A DNA stretch of 64,000 nucleotides, taken from assembly GCA_037576195.1 (NCBI GenBank), contig CM075103.1, forward strand, positions 38,818,959 to 38,882,958, given 5' to 3'. The position numbers and the translations under genes are program-made. Positions 20,354 through 32,472 of this stretch are shown one piece after another. The notes under the pieces are model-generated. The model did no database searches. It was not told where the DNA came from and worked only from the letters and a program-made list of their open reading frames with translations. Source of the DNA: Phytoseiulus persimilis. Its lineage: Eukaryota > Arthropoda > Arachnida > Mesostigmata > Phytoseiidae. Within the stretch, counting starts at the first letter, position 1, and each line of letters starts with the position of its first letter.

Positions 20354-20453
20354 GATCCCCGACGTACACTGAGGGCTCATCTTTGGGCTGATTGATGCTA
20401 GTTCCAGAAAACTAGAGTCTCTGAATAAATGGTCATGCTCAGATTGGCCTCGG
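20354..20453 (+). other. LINE 3' UTR with poly(A) signal
   Basis: About 100 bases between the ORF2 stop and the satellite. AATAAA occurs at 20424-20429, but no A-tract follows. The LINE ends directly in satellite sequence. Confidence 0.65.
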
Positions 20454-23400
20454 AGCTAAGGCATGCTTCTGAAAATTCGCCTTAGCCTTGAGCTAAGGTT
20501 GGCTGTTTTTGAAATTTAGTCTTAGCCTTGAGCTAATGTATGCTTGTGGAATTTAGTCTTGGGCTAAGGTTGGCTGTTTTTGAAATTTAGTCTTAGCCTT
20601 GAGCTAATGTATGCTTGTGGAATTCAGTCTTAGGCTAAGGCATGCTTCTGAAAATTCGCCTTAGCCTTGAGCTACATAATGTATGCTTGTGGAATTTAGT
20701 CTTGGGCTGAGGCATGCTTCTGGAATTTAGTCTTAGCGTTGAGCTAATGTATGCTTGTGGAATTTAGTCTTAAGCTAAGGCATGCTTCTGAAAATTCGCC
20801 TTAGCGTTGAGCTGATGTATGCTTCTGAAATTTAGTCTTAGCGTTGAGCTAATGTATGCTTGTGGAATTTAGTCTTAGCGTTGAGCTAATGTATGCTTGT
20901 GGAATTTAGTCTTGGGCTAAGGCATGCTTCTGAAAATTCGCCTTAGCCTTGAGCTAAGGTTGGCTGTTTGTGAAATTTAGTGTTAGCCTTGAGCTGATGT
21001 ATGCTTGTGGGATTTAGTCTTAAGCTAAGGCATGCTTCTGAAAATTCGCCTCAGCCTTGAGCTAATGTATGCTTGCGGAATTTAGTCTAAAGCTAAGGTA
21101 TGCTTCTGAAATTCAGTCTCAGCTTCGAGCTAATGTATGCTTCTGAAATTTAGTCTTAGCGTTGAGCTGATGTATGCTTGTGGAATTTAGTCTTGGGCTA
21201 AGGCATGCTTCTGAAATTTAGTGTTCGCCTCGAGCTAATGTATGCTTGTGGAATTTAGTCTTAAGCTGAGGCATGTTCCTGAAAATTCGCCTTAGCCTTG
21301 AGCTAATGTATGCTTGTGGAATTTAGTCTTGGGCTAAGGCATGCTTCTGAAATTTAGTCTTAGCTTTGAGCTAATGTTTGCTTCTGAAAATTAGTCTCAG
21401 CGTTGAGCTAATGTATGCTTGTGGAATTCAGTCTTGGGCTGAGGCATGCTTCTGAAATTTAGTCTCAGCCTTGAGCTAATGTATGCTTGTGGAATTTGGT
21501 CTTAGGCTAAGGCATGCTTCTGAAAATTCGCCTTAGCCTTGAGCTAAGGTTGGCTGTTTTTGAAATTTAGTGTTAGCCTTCAGCTAATGTATGCTTGTGG
21601 AATTCAGTCTTAAGCTAAGGTATGCTTCTGAAATTTAGTCTCAGCGTTGAGCTAATGTATGCTTGAGGAATCTAGTCTTAAGCTGAGGCATGCTTCTGAA
21701 AATTCGCCTTAGGCTAGGGCATGCTTCTGAAATTTAGTCTTAGCGTTGAGCTAATGTATGCTTGTGGAATTTAGTCTTGGGCTAAGGCATACTTCTGAAA
21801 TTTAGTCTTGGCTTTGAGCTAATGTATGCTTGTTGAATTCAGTCTTGGGCTAAGGCATGCTCCTGAAAATTCGCCTTAGGCTAAGGCTTGCTTCTGAAAT
21901 TTAGTCTTAGCCTTGAGCTAATGTATGCTCGTGGAATTCAGTCTTAGCGTTGAGCTAATGTATGCTTGTGGAATTCAGTCTTAGCGTTGAGCTAATGTAT
22001 GCTTGAGGAATTTAGTCTTAAGCGAAGGTATGCTTCTGAAATTTAGTCTTAGCGTTGAGCTAATGTATGCTTCTGAAATTTAGTCTTAGCATTAAGCTAA
22101 TGTATGCTTGTGGAATTTAGTCTTGGGCTAAGGCATGCTCCTGAAATTTAGTCTTAGCTTTGAGCTAATGTATGCTTCTGAAATTAAGTCTTAGCATTGA
22201 GCTAATGTATGCTTGTGGAATTGAGTCTTAAGCTAAGGTATGCTTCTGAAATTTAGTCTTAGCGTTGAGCTAATGTATGCTTGTGGAATTTAACCTTAAG
22301 GTAATGTATGCTTGTGGAATTTAGTCTTAAGCTAATGTATGCTTCTGAAAATTCGCCTTAGGCTAATGTATGCTTGTGGAATTTAGTCTTAAGCTAAGGC
22401 ATGCTTCTGAAATTTAGTCTTAGCCCTGAGCTAATGTATGCTTGTGGAATTCAGTCTTAGGCTGAGGCATGCTTCTGAAAATTCGCCTCAGGCTAAGGCA
22501 TGCATCTTAAATTTAGTCTTAGCCTTGAGCTAATGTATGCTTGTGGAATTTAGTCTTAAGCTAAGGCATGCTTCTGAAATTTAGTCTTAGCCTTGAGCTA
22601 ATATATGCTTGTGGAATTCAGTCTTAGGCTAAGGCATGCTTCTGAAAGTTCGCCTCAGCCTTGAGCTAAGGTTGGCTGTTTTTGAGATTTAGTCTTAGCC
22701 TTGAGCTAATGTATGCTTGTGGAATTTAGTCTTGGGCTAAGGTTGGCTGTTTTTGAAATTTAGTCTTAGCCTTGAGCTAATGTATGCTTGTGGAATTCAG
22801 TCTTAGGCTAAGGCATGCTTCTGAAAATTCGCCTCAGCCTTGAGCTGATGTATGCTTGTGGAATTTAGTCTTGGCGTTGAGCTAATGTATGCTTGTGGAA
22901 TTTAGTCTTAAGCTAAGGCATGCTTCTGAAAATTCGCCTTAGCCTTGAGCTAAGGTTGGCTGTTTTTGAAATTTAGTCTTAGCCTTGAGCTAATGTATGC
23001 TTGTGGAATTTAGTCTTGGGCTAAGGTTGGCTGTTTTTGAAATTTAGTCTTAGCCTTGAGCTAATGTATGCTTGTGGAATTCAGTCTTAGGCTAAGGCAT
23101 GCTTCTGAAAATTCGCCTCAGCCTTGAGCTGATGTATGCTTGTGGAATTTAGTCTTGGGCTAAGGCATGCTTCTGAAATTTAGTCTTAGCGTTGAGCTAA
23201 TGTATGCTTGTGGAATTTAGTCTTAAGCTAAGGTATGCTTCTGAAATTTAGTCTCAGCGTTGAGCTAATGTATGCTTGAGGAATCTAGTCTTAAGCTAAG
23301 GCATGCTTCTGAAAATTCGCCTTCGGCTAGGGCATGCTTCTGAAATTTAGTCTTAGCGTTGAGCTAATGTATGCTTGTGGAATTTAGTCTTGGGCTAAGG

Positions 23401-26400
23401 CATGCTTCTGAAATTTAGTCTTAGCTTTGAGCTAATGTATGCTTGTGGAATTCAGTCTTGGGCTAAGGCATGCTTCTGAAAATTCGCCTTAGGCTAAGGC
23501 TTGCTTCTGAAATTTAGTCTTAGCCTTGAGCTAATGTATGCTTGTTTAATTCAGTCTTAGCGTTGAGCTGATGTATGCTTGTGGAATTTAGTCTTAAGCT
23601 AAGGTATGCTTCTGAAATTTAGTCTTAGCGTTGAGCTAATGTATGCTTCTGAAATTTAGTCTCAGCCTTAAGCTAATGTATGCTTGTGGAATTTAGTCTT
23701 GGGCTAAGGCATGCTCCTGAAATTTAGTCTTAGCTTTGAGCTAATGTATGCTTGTGGAATTGAGTCTTAAGCTAAGGTATGCTTCTGAAATTTAGTCTCA
23801 GCGATGAGCTAATGTATGCTTGTGGAATTTAGTCTTAAGCTAATGTATGCTTCTGAAAATTCGCCTTAGGCTAATGTATGCTTGTGGAATTTAGTCTTAA
23901 GCCAAGGCATGCTTCTGAAATTTAGTCTTAGCCCTGAGCTAATGTATGCTTGTGGAATTCAGTCTTAGGCTGAGGCATGCTTCTGAAAATTCGCCTCAGG
24001 CTAAGGCATGCTTCTGAAATTTAGTCTTAGCCTTGAGCTAATGTATGCTTGTGGAATTTAGTCTTAAGCTAAGGCATGCTTCTGAAATTTAGTCTTAGCC
24101 TTGACCTAATGTATGCTTGCGGAATTCAGTCTTAGGCTAAGGCATGCTTCTGAAAATTCGCCTTAGCCTTGAGCTAATGTATGCTTGTGGAATTTAGTCT
24201 TGGGCTAAGGCATGCTTCTGAGATTTAGTCTTAGCGTTGAGCTAATGTATGCTTGTGGAATTTAGTCTTAAGCTAAGGCATGCTTCTGAAAATTCGCCTT
24301 AGGCTAAGGCTTGCTTCTGGAATTTAGTCTTAGCCTTGAGCTAATGTATGCTTGTGGAATTCAGTCTTAGCGTTGAGCTAATGTATGCTTGTGGAATTTA
24401 GTCTTAAGCTAAGGTATGCTTCTGAAATTTAGTCTTAGCTTTGAGCTAAGATATGCTTGTGGAATTTAGTCTTAAGCTAAGGCATGCTTCTGAAAATTTG
24501 CCTTAGCTTTGAGCTAATGTATGCTTGTGGAATTCAGTCTTGGGCTAAGGCATGCTTCTGAAAATTCGCCTTAGGCTAGGGCATGCTTCTGAAAATCCGC
24601 CTTAGCCTTGAGCTAAGGTTGGCTGTTTTTGAAATTCAGTGTTAGCGTTGAGCTAATGTATGCTTGTGGAATTTAGTCTTAAGCTAAGGCATGCTTCTGA
24701 AAATTCGCCTTAGGCTAAGACTTGCTTCTGAAATTTAGTTTTAGCCTTGAGCTAATGTACGCTTGTGGAATTCAGTCTTAGCGTTGAGCTAATGTATGCT
24801 TGTGGAATTCAGTCTTAAGCTAAGGCATGCTTCTGAAAATTCGCCTTAGCTTTGAGCTAATGTATGCTTGTGGAATTTAGTCTTAAGCTAAGGCTTGCTT
24901 CTGAAAATTCGCCTTAGGCTAGGGCATGCTCCTGAAATCTAGTCTTAGCTTTGAGCTAATGTATGCTTGTGGAATTCAGTATTAAGCTAAGGCATGCTTC
25001 TGAAAATTCGCCTTAGCCTTGAGCTAAGGTTGGCTGTTTTTGAAATTCAGTGTTAGCGTTGAGCTAATGTATGCTTGTGGAATTTAGTCTTAAGCTAAGG
25101 CATGCTTCTGAAAATTCGCCTTAGGCTAAGACTTGCTTCTGAAATTTAGTCTTAGCCTTAAGCTAATGTATGCTTGTGGAATTCAGTCTTAGCGTTGAGC
25201 TAATGTATGCTTGTGGAATTTAGTCTTAAGCTAAGGCATGCTTCTGAAAATTCGCCTTAGCTTTGAGCTAATGTATGCTTGTGGAATTTAGTCTTAAGCT
25301 AAGGCTTGCTTCTGAAAATTCGCCTTAGGCTAGGGCATGCTCCTGAAATCTAGTCTTAGCTTTGAGCTAATGTATGCTTGTGGAATTCAGTATTAAGCTA
25401 AGGCATGCTTCTGAAAATTCGCCTTAGCCTTGAGCTAAGGTTGGCTGTTTTTGAAATTAAGTGTTAGCCTTCAGCTAATGTATGCTTGTGGAATTTAGTC
25501 TTGAGCTAAGGCATGCTTCTGAAATTTAGTCTTAGCCTTGAGCTTATGTATGCTTGTGGAATTTAGTCTTAAGCTAAGGCATGCTTCTGAAAATTCGCCT
25601 TAGGCTTGAGCTAAGGTTGGCTGTTTTCGGAATTTAGTCTTAGCCTTGAGCTAATGTATGCTTCTGAGAATTCGCCTTAGGCTAATGTATGCTTGTGGAA
25701 TTTAGTCTTAAGCTAAGGCATGCTTCTGGAATTCAGTCTTAGCGTTGAGCTAATGTATGCTTGTGGAATTTAGTCCTAAGCTAAGGCATGCTTCTGAAAA
25801 TTCGCCCCAGGCTAGGGCATGCTTCTGAAAATTCGCCTAAGCCTTGAGCTAAGGTTGACTGTTTTTGAAATTTAGTCTTAGCCTTGAGCTAATGTATGCT
25901 TGTGGAATTTAGTCTTGGGCTAAGGTTGGCTGTTTTTGAAATTTAGTCTTAGCCTTGAGCTAATGTATGCTTGTGGAATTCAGTCTTAGGCTAAGGCGTG
26001 CTTCTGAAATTTAGTCTTAGCGTTGAGCTAATGTATGCTTGTGGAATTTAGTCTTAAGCTAAGGCATGCTTCTGAAAATTCGCCTCAGGCTAAGGCATGC
26101 TTCTGAAATTTAGTCTTAACTTTGAGCTAATGTATGCTTGTGGAATTTAGTCTTGGGCTAAGGTTGGCTGTTTTTGAAATTTAGTCTTAGCGTTGAGCTA
26201 ATGTATGGTTGTGGAATTTAGTCTTAAGCTGAGGCATGCTTCTGAAAATTCGCCTTAGCTTTGAGCTAATGTATGCTTGTGGAATTTAGTCTTAAGCTAA
26301 GGCTTGCTTCTGAAAATTCGCCTTAGGCTAGGGCATGCTCCTGAAATCTAGTCTTAGCTTTGAGCTAATGTATGCTTGTGGAATTCAGTATTAAGCTAAG

Positions 26401-26501
26401 GCATGCTTCTGAAAATTCGCCTTAGCCTTGAGCTAAGGTTGGCTGTTTTTGAAATTCAGTGTTAGCCTTGAGCTGATGTATGCTTGTGGGATTTAGTCTT
26501 A
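20454..26501 (+). repeat. Higher-order satellite segment, copy 1 of a 6.05-kb duplication
   Basis: Matches the segment beginning at 26502 at a constant offset of 6048 bp until about 23.75 kb. After that the second copy carries one extra 37-bp unit and the offset becomes 6085 (gccaaggcat at 23901 and 29986). Only scattered substitutions separate the copies. Confidence 0.85.
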
Positions 26502-28380
26502 AGCTAAGGCATGCTTCTGAAAATTCGCCTTAGCCTTGAGCTAAGGTTGGCTGTTTTTGAAATTTAGTCTTAGCCTTGAGCTAATGTATGCTTGTGGAAT
26601 TTAGTCTTGGGCTAAGGTTGGCTGTTTTTGAAATTTAGTCTTAGCCTTGAGCTAATGTATGCTTGTGGAATTCAGTCTTAGGCTAAGGCATGCTTCTGAA
26701 AATTCGCCTTAGCCTTGAGCTACATAATGTATGCTTGTGGAATTTAGTCTTGGGCTGAGGCATGCTTCTGGAATTTAGTCTTAGCGTTGAGCTAATGTAT
26801 GCTTGTGGAATTTAGTCTTAAGCTAAGGCATGCTTCTGAAAATTCGCCTTAGCGTTGAGCTGATGTATGCTTCTGAAATTTAGTCTTAGCGTTGAGCTAA
26901 TGTATGCTTGTGGAATTTGGTCTTAGCGTTGAGCTAATGTATGCTTGTGGAATTTAGTCTTGGGCTAAGGCATGCTTCTGAAAATTCGCCTTAGCCTTGA
27001 GCTAAGGTTGGCTGTTTGTGAAATTTAGTGTTAGCCTTGAGCTGATGTATGCTTGTGGGATTTAGTCTTAAGCTAAGGCATGCTTCTGAAAATTCGCCTC
27101 AGCCTTGAGCTAATGTATGCTTGCGGAATTTAGTCTAAAGCTAAGGTATGCTTCTGAAATTCAGTCTCAGCTTCGAGCTAATGTATGCTTCTGAAATTTA
27201 GTCTTAGCGTTGAGCTGATGTATGCTTGTGGAATTTAGTCTTGGGCTAAGGCATGCTTCTGAAATTTAGTGTTCGCCTCGAGCTAATGTATGCTTGTGGA
27301 ATTTAGTCTTAAGCTGAGGCATGCTCCTGAAAATTCGCCTTAGCCTTGAGCTAATGTATGCTTGTGGAATTTAGTCTTGGGCTAAGGCATGCTTCTGAAA
27401 TTTAGTCTTAGCTTTGAGCTAATGTTTGCTTCTGAAAATTAGTCTCAGCGTTGAGCTAATGTATGCTTGTGGAATTCAGTCTTGGGCTGAGGCATGCTTC
27501 TGAAATTTAGTCTCAGCCTTGAGCTAATGTATGCTTGTGGAATTTGGTCTTAGGCTAAGGCATGCTTCTGAAAATTCGCCTTAGCCTTGAGCTAAGGTTG
27601 GCTGTTTTTGAAATTTAGTGTTAGCCTTCAGCTAATGTATGCTTGTGGAATTCAGTCTTAAGCTAAGGTATGCTTCTGAAATTTAGTCTCAGCGTTGAGC
27701 TAATGTATGCTTGAGGAATCTAGTCTTAAGCTGAGGCATGCTTCTGAAAATTCGCCTTAGGCTAGGGCATGCTTCTGAAATTTAGTCTTAGCGTTGAGCT
27801 AATGTATGCTTGTGGAATTTAGTCTTGGGCTAAGGCATACTTCTGAAATTTAGTCTTGGCTTTGAGCTAATGTATGCTTGTTGAATTCAGTCTTGGGCTA
27901 AGGCATGCTCCTGAAAATTCGCCTTAGGCTAAGGCTTGCTTCTGAAATTTAGTCTTAGCCTTGAGCTAATGTATGCTCGTGGAATTCAGTCTTAGCGTTG
28001 AGCTAATGTATGCTTGTGGAATTCAGTCTTAGCGTTGAGCTAATGTATGCTTGAGGAATTTAGTCTTAAGCGAAGGTATGCTTCTGAAATTTAGTCTTAG
28101 CGTTGAGCTAATGTATGCTTCTGAAATTTAGTCTTAGCATTAAGCTAATGTATGCTTGTGGAATTTAGTCTTGGGCTAAGGCATGCTCCTGAAATTTAGT
28201 CTTAGCTTTGAGCTAATGTATGCTTCTGAAATTAAGTCTTAGCGTTGAGCTAATGTATGCTTGTGGAATTGAGTCTTAAGCTAAGGTATGCTTCTGAAAT
28301 TTAGTCTTAGCGTTGAGCTAATGTATGCTTGTGGAATTTAACCTTAAGGTAATGTATGCTTGTGGAATTTAGTCTTAAGC

Positions 28381-31300
28381 TAATGTATGCTTCTGAAAAT
28401 TCGCCTTAGGCTAATGTATGCTTGTGGAATTTAGTCTTAAGCTAAGGCATGCTTCTGAAATTTAGTCTTAGCCCTGAGCTAATGTATGCTTGTGGAATTC
28501 AGTCTTAGGCTGAGGCATGCTTCTGAAAATTCGCCTCAGGCTAAGGCATGCATCTTAAATTTAGTCTTAGCCTTGAGCTAATGTATGCTTGTGGAATTTA
28601 GTCTTAAGCTAAGGCATGCTTCTGAAATTTAGTCTTAGCCTTGAGCTAATATATGCTTGTGGAATTCAGTCTTAGGCTAAGGCATGCTTCTGAAAGTTCG
28701 CCTCAGCCTTGAGCTAAGGTTGGCTGTTTTTGAGATTTAGTCTTAGCCTTGAGCTAATGTATGCTTGTGGAATTTAGTCTTGGGCTAAGGTTGGCTGTTT
28801 TTGAAATTTAGTCTTAGCCTTGAGCTAATGTATGCTTGTGGAATTCAGTCTTAGGCTAAGGCATGCTTCTGAAAATTCGCCTCAGCCTTGAGCTGATGTA
28901 TGCTTGTGGAATTTAGTCTTGGCGTTGAGCTAATGTATGCTTGTGGAATTTAGTCTTAAGCTAAGGCATGCTTCTGAAAATTCGCCTTAGCCTTGAGCTA
29001 AGGTTGGCTGTTTTTGAAATTTAGTCTTAGCCTTGAGCTAATGTATGCTTGTGGAATTTAGTCTTGGGCTAAGGTTGGCTGTTTTTGAAATTTAGTCTTA
29101 GCCTTGAGCTAATGTATGCTTGTGGAATTCAGTCTTAGGCTAAGGCATGCTTCTGAAAATTCGCCTCAGCCTTGAGCTGATGTATGCTTGTGGAATTTAG
29201 TCTTGGGCTAAGGCATGCTTCTGAAATTTAGTCTTAGCGTTGAGCTAATGTATGCTTGTGGAATTTAGTCTTAAGCCAAGGTATGCTTCTGAAATTTAGT
29301 CTCAGCGTTGAGCTAATGTATGCTTGAGGAATCTAGTCTTAAGCTAAGGCATGCTTCTGAAAATTCGCCTTCGGCTAGGGCATGCTTCTGAAATTTAGTC
29401 TTAGCGTTGAGCTAATGTATGCTTGTGGAATTTAGTCTTGGGCTAAGGCATGCTTCTGAAATTTAGTCTTAGCTTTGAGCTAATGTATGCTTGTGGAATT
29501 CAGTCTTGGGCTAAGGCATGCTTCTGAAAATTCGCCTTAGGCTAAGGCTTGCTTCTGAAATTTAGTCTTAGCCTTGAGCTAATGTATGCTTGTTTAATTC
29601 AGTCTTAGCGTTGAGCTGATGTATGCTTGTGGAATTTAGTCTTAAGCTAAGGTATGCTTCTGAAATTTAGTCTTAGCGTTGAGCTAATGTATGCTTCTGA
29701 AATTTAGTCTCAGCCTTAAGCTAATGTATGCTTGTGGAATTTAGTCTTGGGCTAAGGCATGCTCCTGAAATTTAGTCTTAGCTTTGAGCTAATGTATGCT
29801 TCTGAAATTTAGTCTCAGCGTTGAGCTAATGTATGCTTGTGGAATTGAGTCTTAAGCTAAGGTATGCTTCTGAAATTTAGTCTTAGCGATGAGCTAATGT
29901 ATGCTTGTGGAATTTAGTCTTAAGCTAATGTATGCTTCTGAAAATTCGCCTTAGGCTAATGTATGCTTGTGGAATTTAGTCTTAAGCCAAGGCATGCTTC
30001 TGAAATTTAGTCTTAGCCCTGAGCTAATGTATGCTTGTGGAATTCAGTCTTAGGCTGAGGCATGCTTCTGAAAATTCGCCTCAGGCTAAGGCATGCTTCT
30101 GAAATTTAGTCTTAGCCTTGAGCTAATGTATGCTTGTGGAATTTAGTCTTAAGCTAAGGCATGCTTCTGAAATTTAGTCTTAGCCTTGAGCTAATGTATG
30201 CTTGCGGAATTCAGTCTTAGGCTAAGGCATGCTTCTGAAAATTCGCCTTAGCCTTGAGCTAATGTATGCTTGTGGAATTTAGTCTTGGGCTAAGGCATGC
30301 TTCTGAGATTTAGTCTTAGCGTTGAGCTAATGTATGCTTGTGGAATTTAGTCTTAAGCTAAGGCATGCTTCTGAAAATTCGCCTTAGGCTAAGGCTTGCT
30401 TCTGGAATTTAGTCTTAGCCTTAAGCTAATGTATGCTTCTGAAAATTCGCCTTAGGCTAATGTATGCTTGTGGAATTTAGTCTTAAGCTAAGGCATGCTT
30501 CTGAAATTTAGTCTTAGCCCTGAGCTAATGTATGCTTGTGGAATTCAGTCTTAGGCTGAGGCATGCTTCTGAAAATTCGCCTCAGGCTAAGGCATGCATC
30601 TTAAATTTAGTCTTAGCCTTGAGCTAATGTATGCTTGTGGAATTTAGTCTTAAGCTAAGGCATGCTTCTGAAATTTAGTCTTAGCCTTGAGCTAATATAT
30701 GCTTGTGGAATTCAGTCTTAGGCTAAGGCATGCTTCTGAAAGTTCGCCTCAGCCTTGAGCTAAGGTTGGCTGTTTTTGAGATTTAGTCTTAGCCTTGAGC
30801 TAATGTATGCTTGTGGAATTTAGTCTTGGGCTAAGGTTGGCTGTTTTTGAAATTTAGTCTTAGCCTTGAGCTAATGTATGCTTGTGGAATTCAGTCTTAG
30901 GCTAAGGCATGCTTCTGAAAATTCGCCTCAGCCTTGAGCTGATGTATGCTTGTGGAATTTAGTCTTGGCGTTGAGCTAATGTATGCTTGTGGAATTTAGT
31001 CTTAAGCTAAGGCATGCTTCTGAAAATTCGCCTTAGCCTTGAGCTAAGGTTGGCTGTTTTTGAAATTTAGTCTTAGCCTTGAGCTAATGTATGCTTGTGG
31101 AATTTAGTCTTGGGCTAAGGTTGGCTGTTTTTGAAATTTAGTCTTAGCCTTGAGCTAATGTATGCTTGTGGAATTCAGTCTTAGGCTAAGGCATGCTTCT
31201 GAAAATTCGCCTCAGCCTTGAGCTGATGTATGCTTGTGGAATTTAGTCTTGGGCTAAGGCATGCTTCTGAAATTTAGTCTTAGCGTTGAGCTAATGTATG

Positions 31301-32472
31301 CTTGTGGAATTTAGTCTTAAGCTAAGGTATGCTTCTGAAATTTAGTCTCAGCGTTGAGCTAATGTATGCTTGAGGAATCTAGTCTTAAGCTAAGGCATGC
31401 TTCTGAAAATTCGCCTTCGGCTAGGGCATGCTTCTGAAATTTAGTCTTAGCGTTGAGCTAATGTATGCTTGTGGAATTTAGTCTTGGGCTAAGGCATGCT
31501 TCTGAAATTTAGTCTTAGCTTTGAGCTAATGTATGCTTGTGGAATTCAGTCTTGGGCTAAGGCATGCTTCTGAAAATTCGCCTTAGGCTAAGGCTTGCTT
31601 CTGAAATTTAGTCTTAGCCTTGAGCTAATGTATGCTTGTTTAATTCAGTCTTAGCGTTGAGCTGATGTATGCTTGTGGAATTTAGTCTTAAGCTAAGGTA
31701 TGCTTCTGAAATTTAGTCTTAGCGTTGAGCTAATGTATGCTTCTGAAATTTAGTCTCAGCCTTAAGCTAATGTATGCTTGTGGAATTTAGTCTTGGGCTA
31801 AGGCATGCTCCTGAAATTTAGTCTTAGCTTTGAGCTAATGTATGCTTCTGAAATTTAGTCTCAGCGTTGAGCTAATGTATGCTTGTGGAATTGAGTCTTA
31901 AGCTAAGGTATGCTTCTGAAATTTAGTCTTAGCGATGAGCTAATGTATGCTTGTGGAATTTAGTCTTAAGCTAATGTATGCTTCTGAAAATTCGCCTTAG
32001 GCTAATGTATGCTTGTGGAATTTAGTCTTAAGCCAAGGCATGCTTCTGAAATTTAGTCTTAGCCCTGAGCTAATGTATGCTTGTGGAATTCAGTCTTAGG
32101 CTGAGGCATGCTTCTGAAAATTCGCCTCAGGCTAAGGCATGCTTCTGAAATTTAGTCTTAGCCTTGAGCTAATGTATGCTTGTGGAATTTAGTCTTAAGC
32201 TAAGGCATGCTTCTGAAATTTAGTCTTAGCCTTGAGCTAATGTATGCTTGCGGAATTCAGTCTTAGGCTAAGGCATGCTTCTGAAAATTCGCCTTAGCCT
32301 TGAGCTAATGTATGCTTGTGGAATTTAGTCTTGGGCTAAGGCATGCTTCTGAGATTTAGTCTTAGCGTTGAGCTAATGTATGCTTGTGGAATTTAGTCTT
32401 AAGCTAAGGCATGCTTCTGAAAATTCGCCTTAGGCTAAGGCTTGCTTCTGGAATTTAGTCTTAGCCTTGAGC
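28381..32472 (+). repeat. Tandem 2046-bp higher-order repeat (two copies)
   Basis: From about 28381 the sequence repeats from 30427 with very few differences. The second copy begins abruptly after gtcttagcc at about 30420. It is nested within the second copy of the 6.05-kb duplication. Confidence 0.8.

Larger units (their letters stand above)
9210..20453 (+). mobile_element. Two-ORF LINE with restriction-like endonuclease, split by a BEL/Pao insertion
   Basis: The element body is 9210-12681 plus 19049-20453, about 4.9 kb. It has a short 5' UTR, ORF1 with CCHC knuckles, ORF2 with C2H2 finger, RT and a C-terminal nuclease signature, and a 3' UTR with AATAAA at 20424-20429. No poly(A) tail is visible. 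Agctaagg flanks both ends (9202-9209, 20454-20461). This could be an 8-bp target duplication, but the same word is frequent in the satellite. The C-terminal nuclease and N-terminal finger suggest the R2-like side of the LINE tree. A separate gag-like ORF1 is unusual for that group, so clade placement is uncertain. Confidence 0.85.
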
